From Acidobacteriota bacterium (GTDB lineage: Bacteria; Acidobacteriota; Terriglobia; Bryobacterales; JACQDG01), in NCBI GenBank assembly GCA_016201195.1, contig JACQDI010000180.1, positions 1 through 5,398 of the forward strand: a stretch of 5,398 bases of DNA, given 5' to 3'. Position numbers and translations under genes: made by a program. Below the pieces are notes generated by a model, which made no database searches, was not told the DNA's origin, and saw nothing but the letters and a program-made list of their open reading frames with translations. Numbering within the stretch: the first letter of the stretch is position 1; every line of letters starts with the position of its first letter. Positions 5,206 through 5,398 of the stretch are shown here, one piece after another.

Positions 5206-5398
5206 ATGGGCACCAAGACCCTGCTCACGATCGAGGAATTTGAGCAGCTCCCCGAATTGTTTTGAAAACCTTCCTGCCCACCCTTCGCATGTCCGGGCTG
5301 AACTCGTCCAGGAGGTTGTTTGGAATCCTGTCGAGCACCCCGAATCCGACGTCCAACAGAAGATCCGAAGACGAAGCCGCACCGGGATGCCACGCGGA
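5206..5398 (+). pseudogene. Decayed Uma2-family (DUF820) gene, truncated by the window edge
   Basis: The ATG at 5206 opens MGTKTLLTIEEFEQLPELF and then stops at TGA (5263-5265), only 19 codons. This start closely resembles Uma2-family proteins of about 190 residues with a PD-(D/E)XK nuclease-like fold, many of which begin M-[AG]-TKTLLT-x-EEF-x-LP. From 5264 another frame (shifted +1) stays open to the window end and contains AELVQEVVWNP, then SDVQQKI, then GMPRG. This is reminiscent of the later Uma2 region around LVVEVLSPS, followed by KI and a G-[MV]-P-R-V-W motif. If both parts belong to one gene, it has lost roughly 80 residues and its frame. The first part is well supported; the second is suggestive only. 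It sits 9 bp after preT and cannot encode a working nuclease as it stands. Confidence 0.55.

Noticed and set aside
3559..5382. Long open frame of about 600 codons on the minus strand opposite the aminotransferase end and PreT
   Set aside because: It is antisense to two genes with clear catalytic motifs. Its translation is rich in Arg, Ala, His and Gly with no recognisable domain, as expected for a shadow frame in GC-rich DNA.

Overview
This is a GC-rich bacterial window. The gene families, the decayed Uma2-like fragment, and the short GGTGTC-type and CTTGGTGTC-type repeats together look like an Acidobacteriota-type genome. That placement is inference: no rRNA or marker gene is present, so treat it as tentative.

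Layout. On the minus strand (37-1276) is a two-gene unit. A predicted outer-membrane beta-barrel protein is followed 16 bp later by a small exported mono-haem cytochrome c. Between this unit and the plus-strand genes (1277-1648) there is no intact gene. The stretch holds a structured leader, a candidate divergent promoter, a 51-codon remnant matching only the C-terminus of the thiol peroxidase Bcp (1393-1548), and a short repeat-like element (1557-1588). On the plus strand (1649-5196) three genes are tightly packed: a nitrilase-superfamily N-carbamoyl amidase (beta-ureidopropionase type), a class-III aminotransferase of the AGXT2-like group, and PreT, the FAD/NAD/Fe-S subunit of bacterial dihydropyrimidine dehydrogenase. 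The last two overlap by ATGA. After PreT the window ends in what looks like a decayed Uma2-family gene (5206-5398).

How the genes work together. Amidase, aminotransferase and PreT fit the reductive uracil/thymine degradation pathway. PreT supplies electrons for reduction of the pyrimidine ring. A dihydropyrimidinase opens the ring. The amidase releases beta-alanine (or beta-aminoisobutyrate), CO2 and ammonia. The aminotransferase then removes the amino group to give a semialdehyde. The catalytic partner PreA and the dihydropyrimidinase are not in this window. The place directly after PreT is taken by gene debris, so the missing parts must lie farther downstream or elsewhere. The PreT Fe-S ligand pattern, including a glutamine ligand, matches mammalian dihydropyrimidine dehydrogenase at a constant numbering offset, which strongly supports its identity.

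I found no CRISPR array, rRNA, tRNA or intact mobile element, and nothing that convincingly amounts to a new defence or signalling system. The less ordinary signals are the gene remnants at both edges of the catabolic operon, a hairpin that presents a near-perfect Shine-Dalgarno sequence in its loop before the Bcp remnant, and a heptamer repeat occupying the ribosome-binding region of the aminotransferase.
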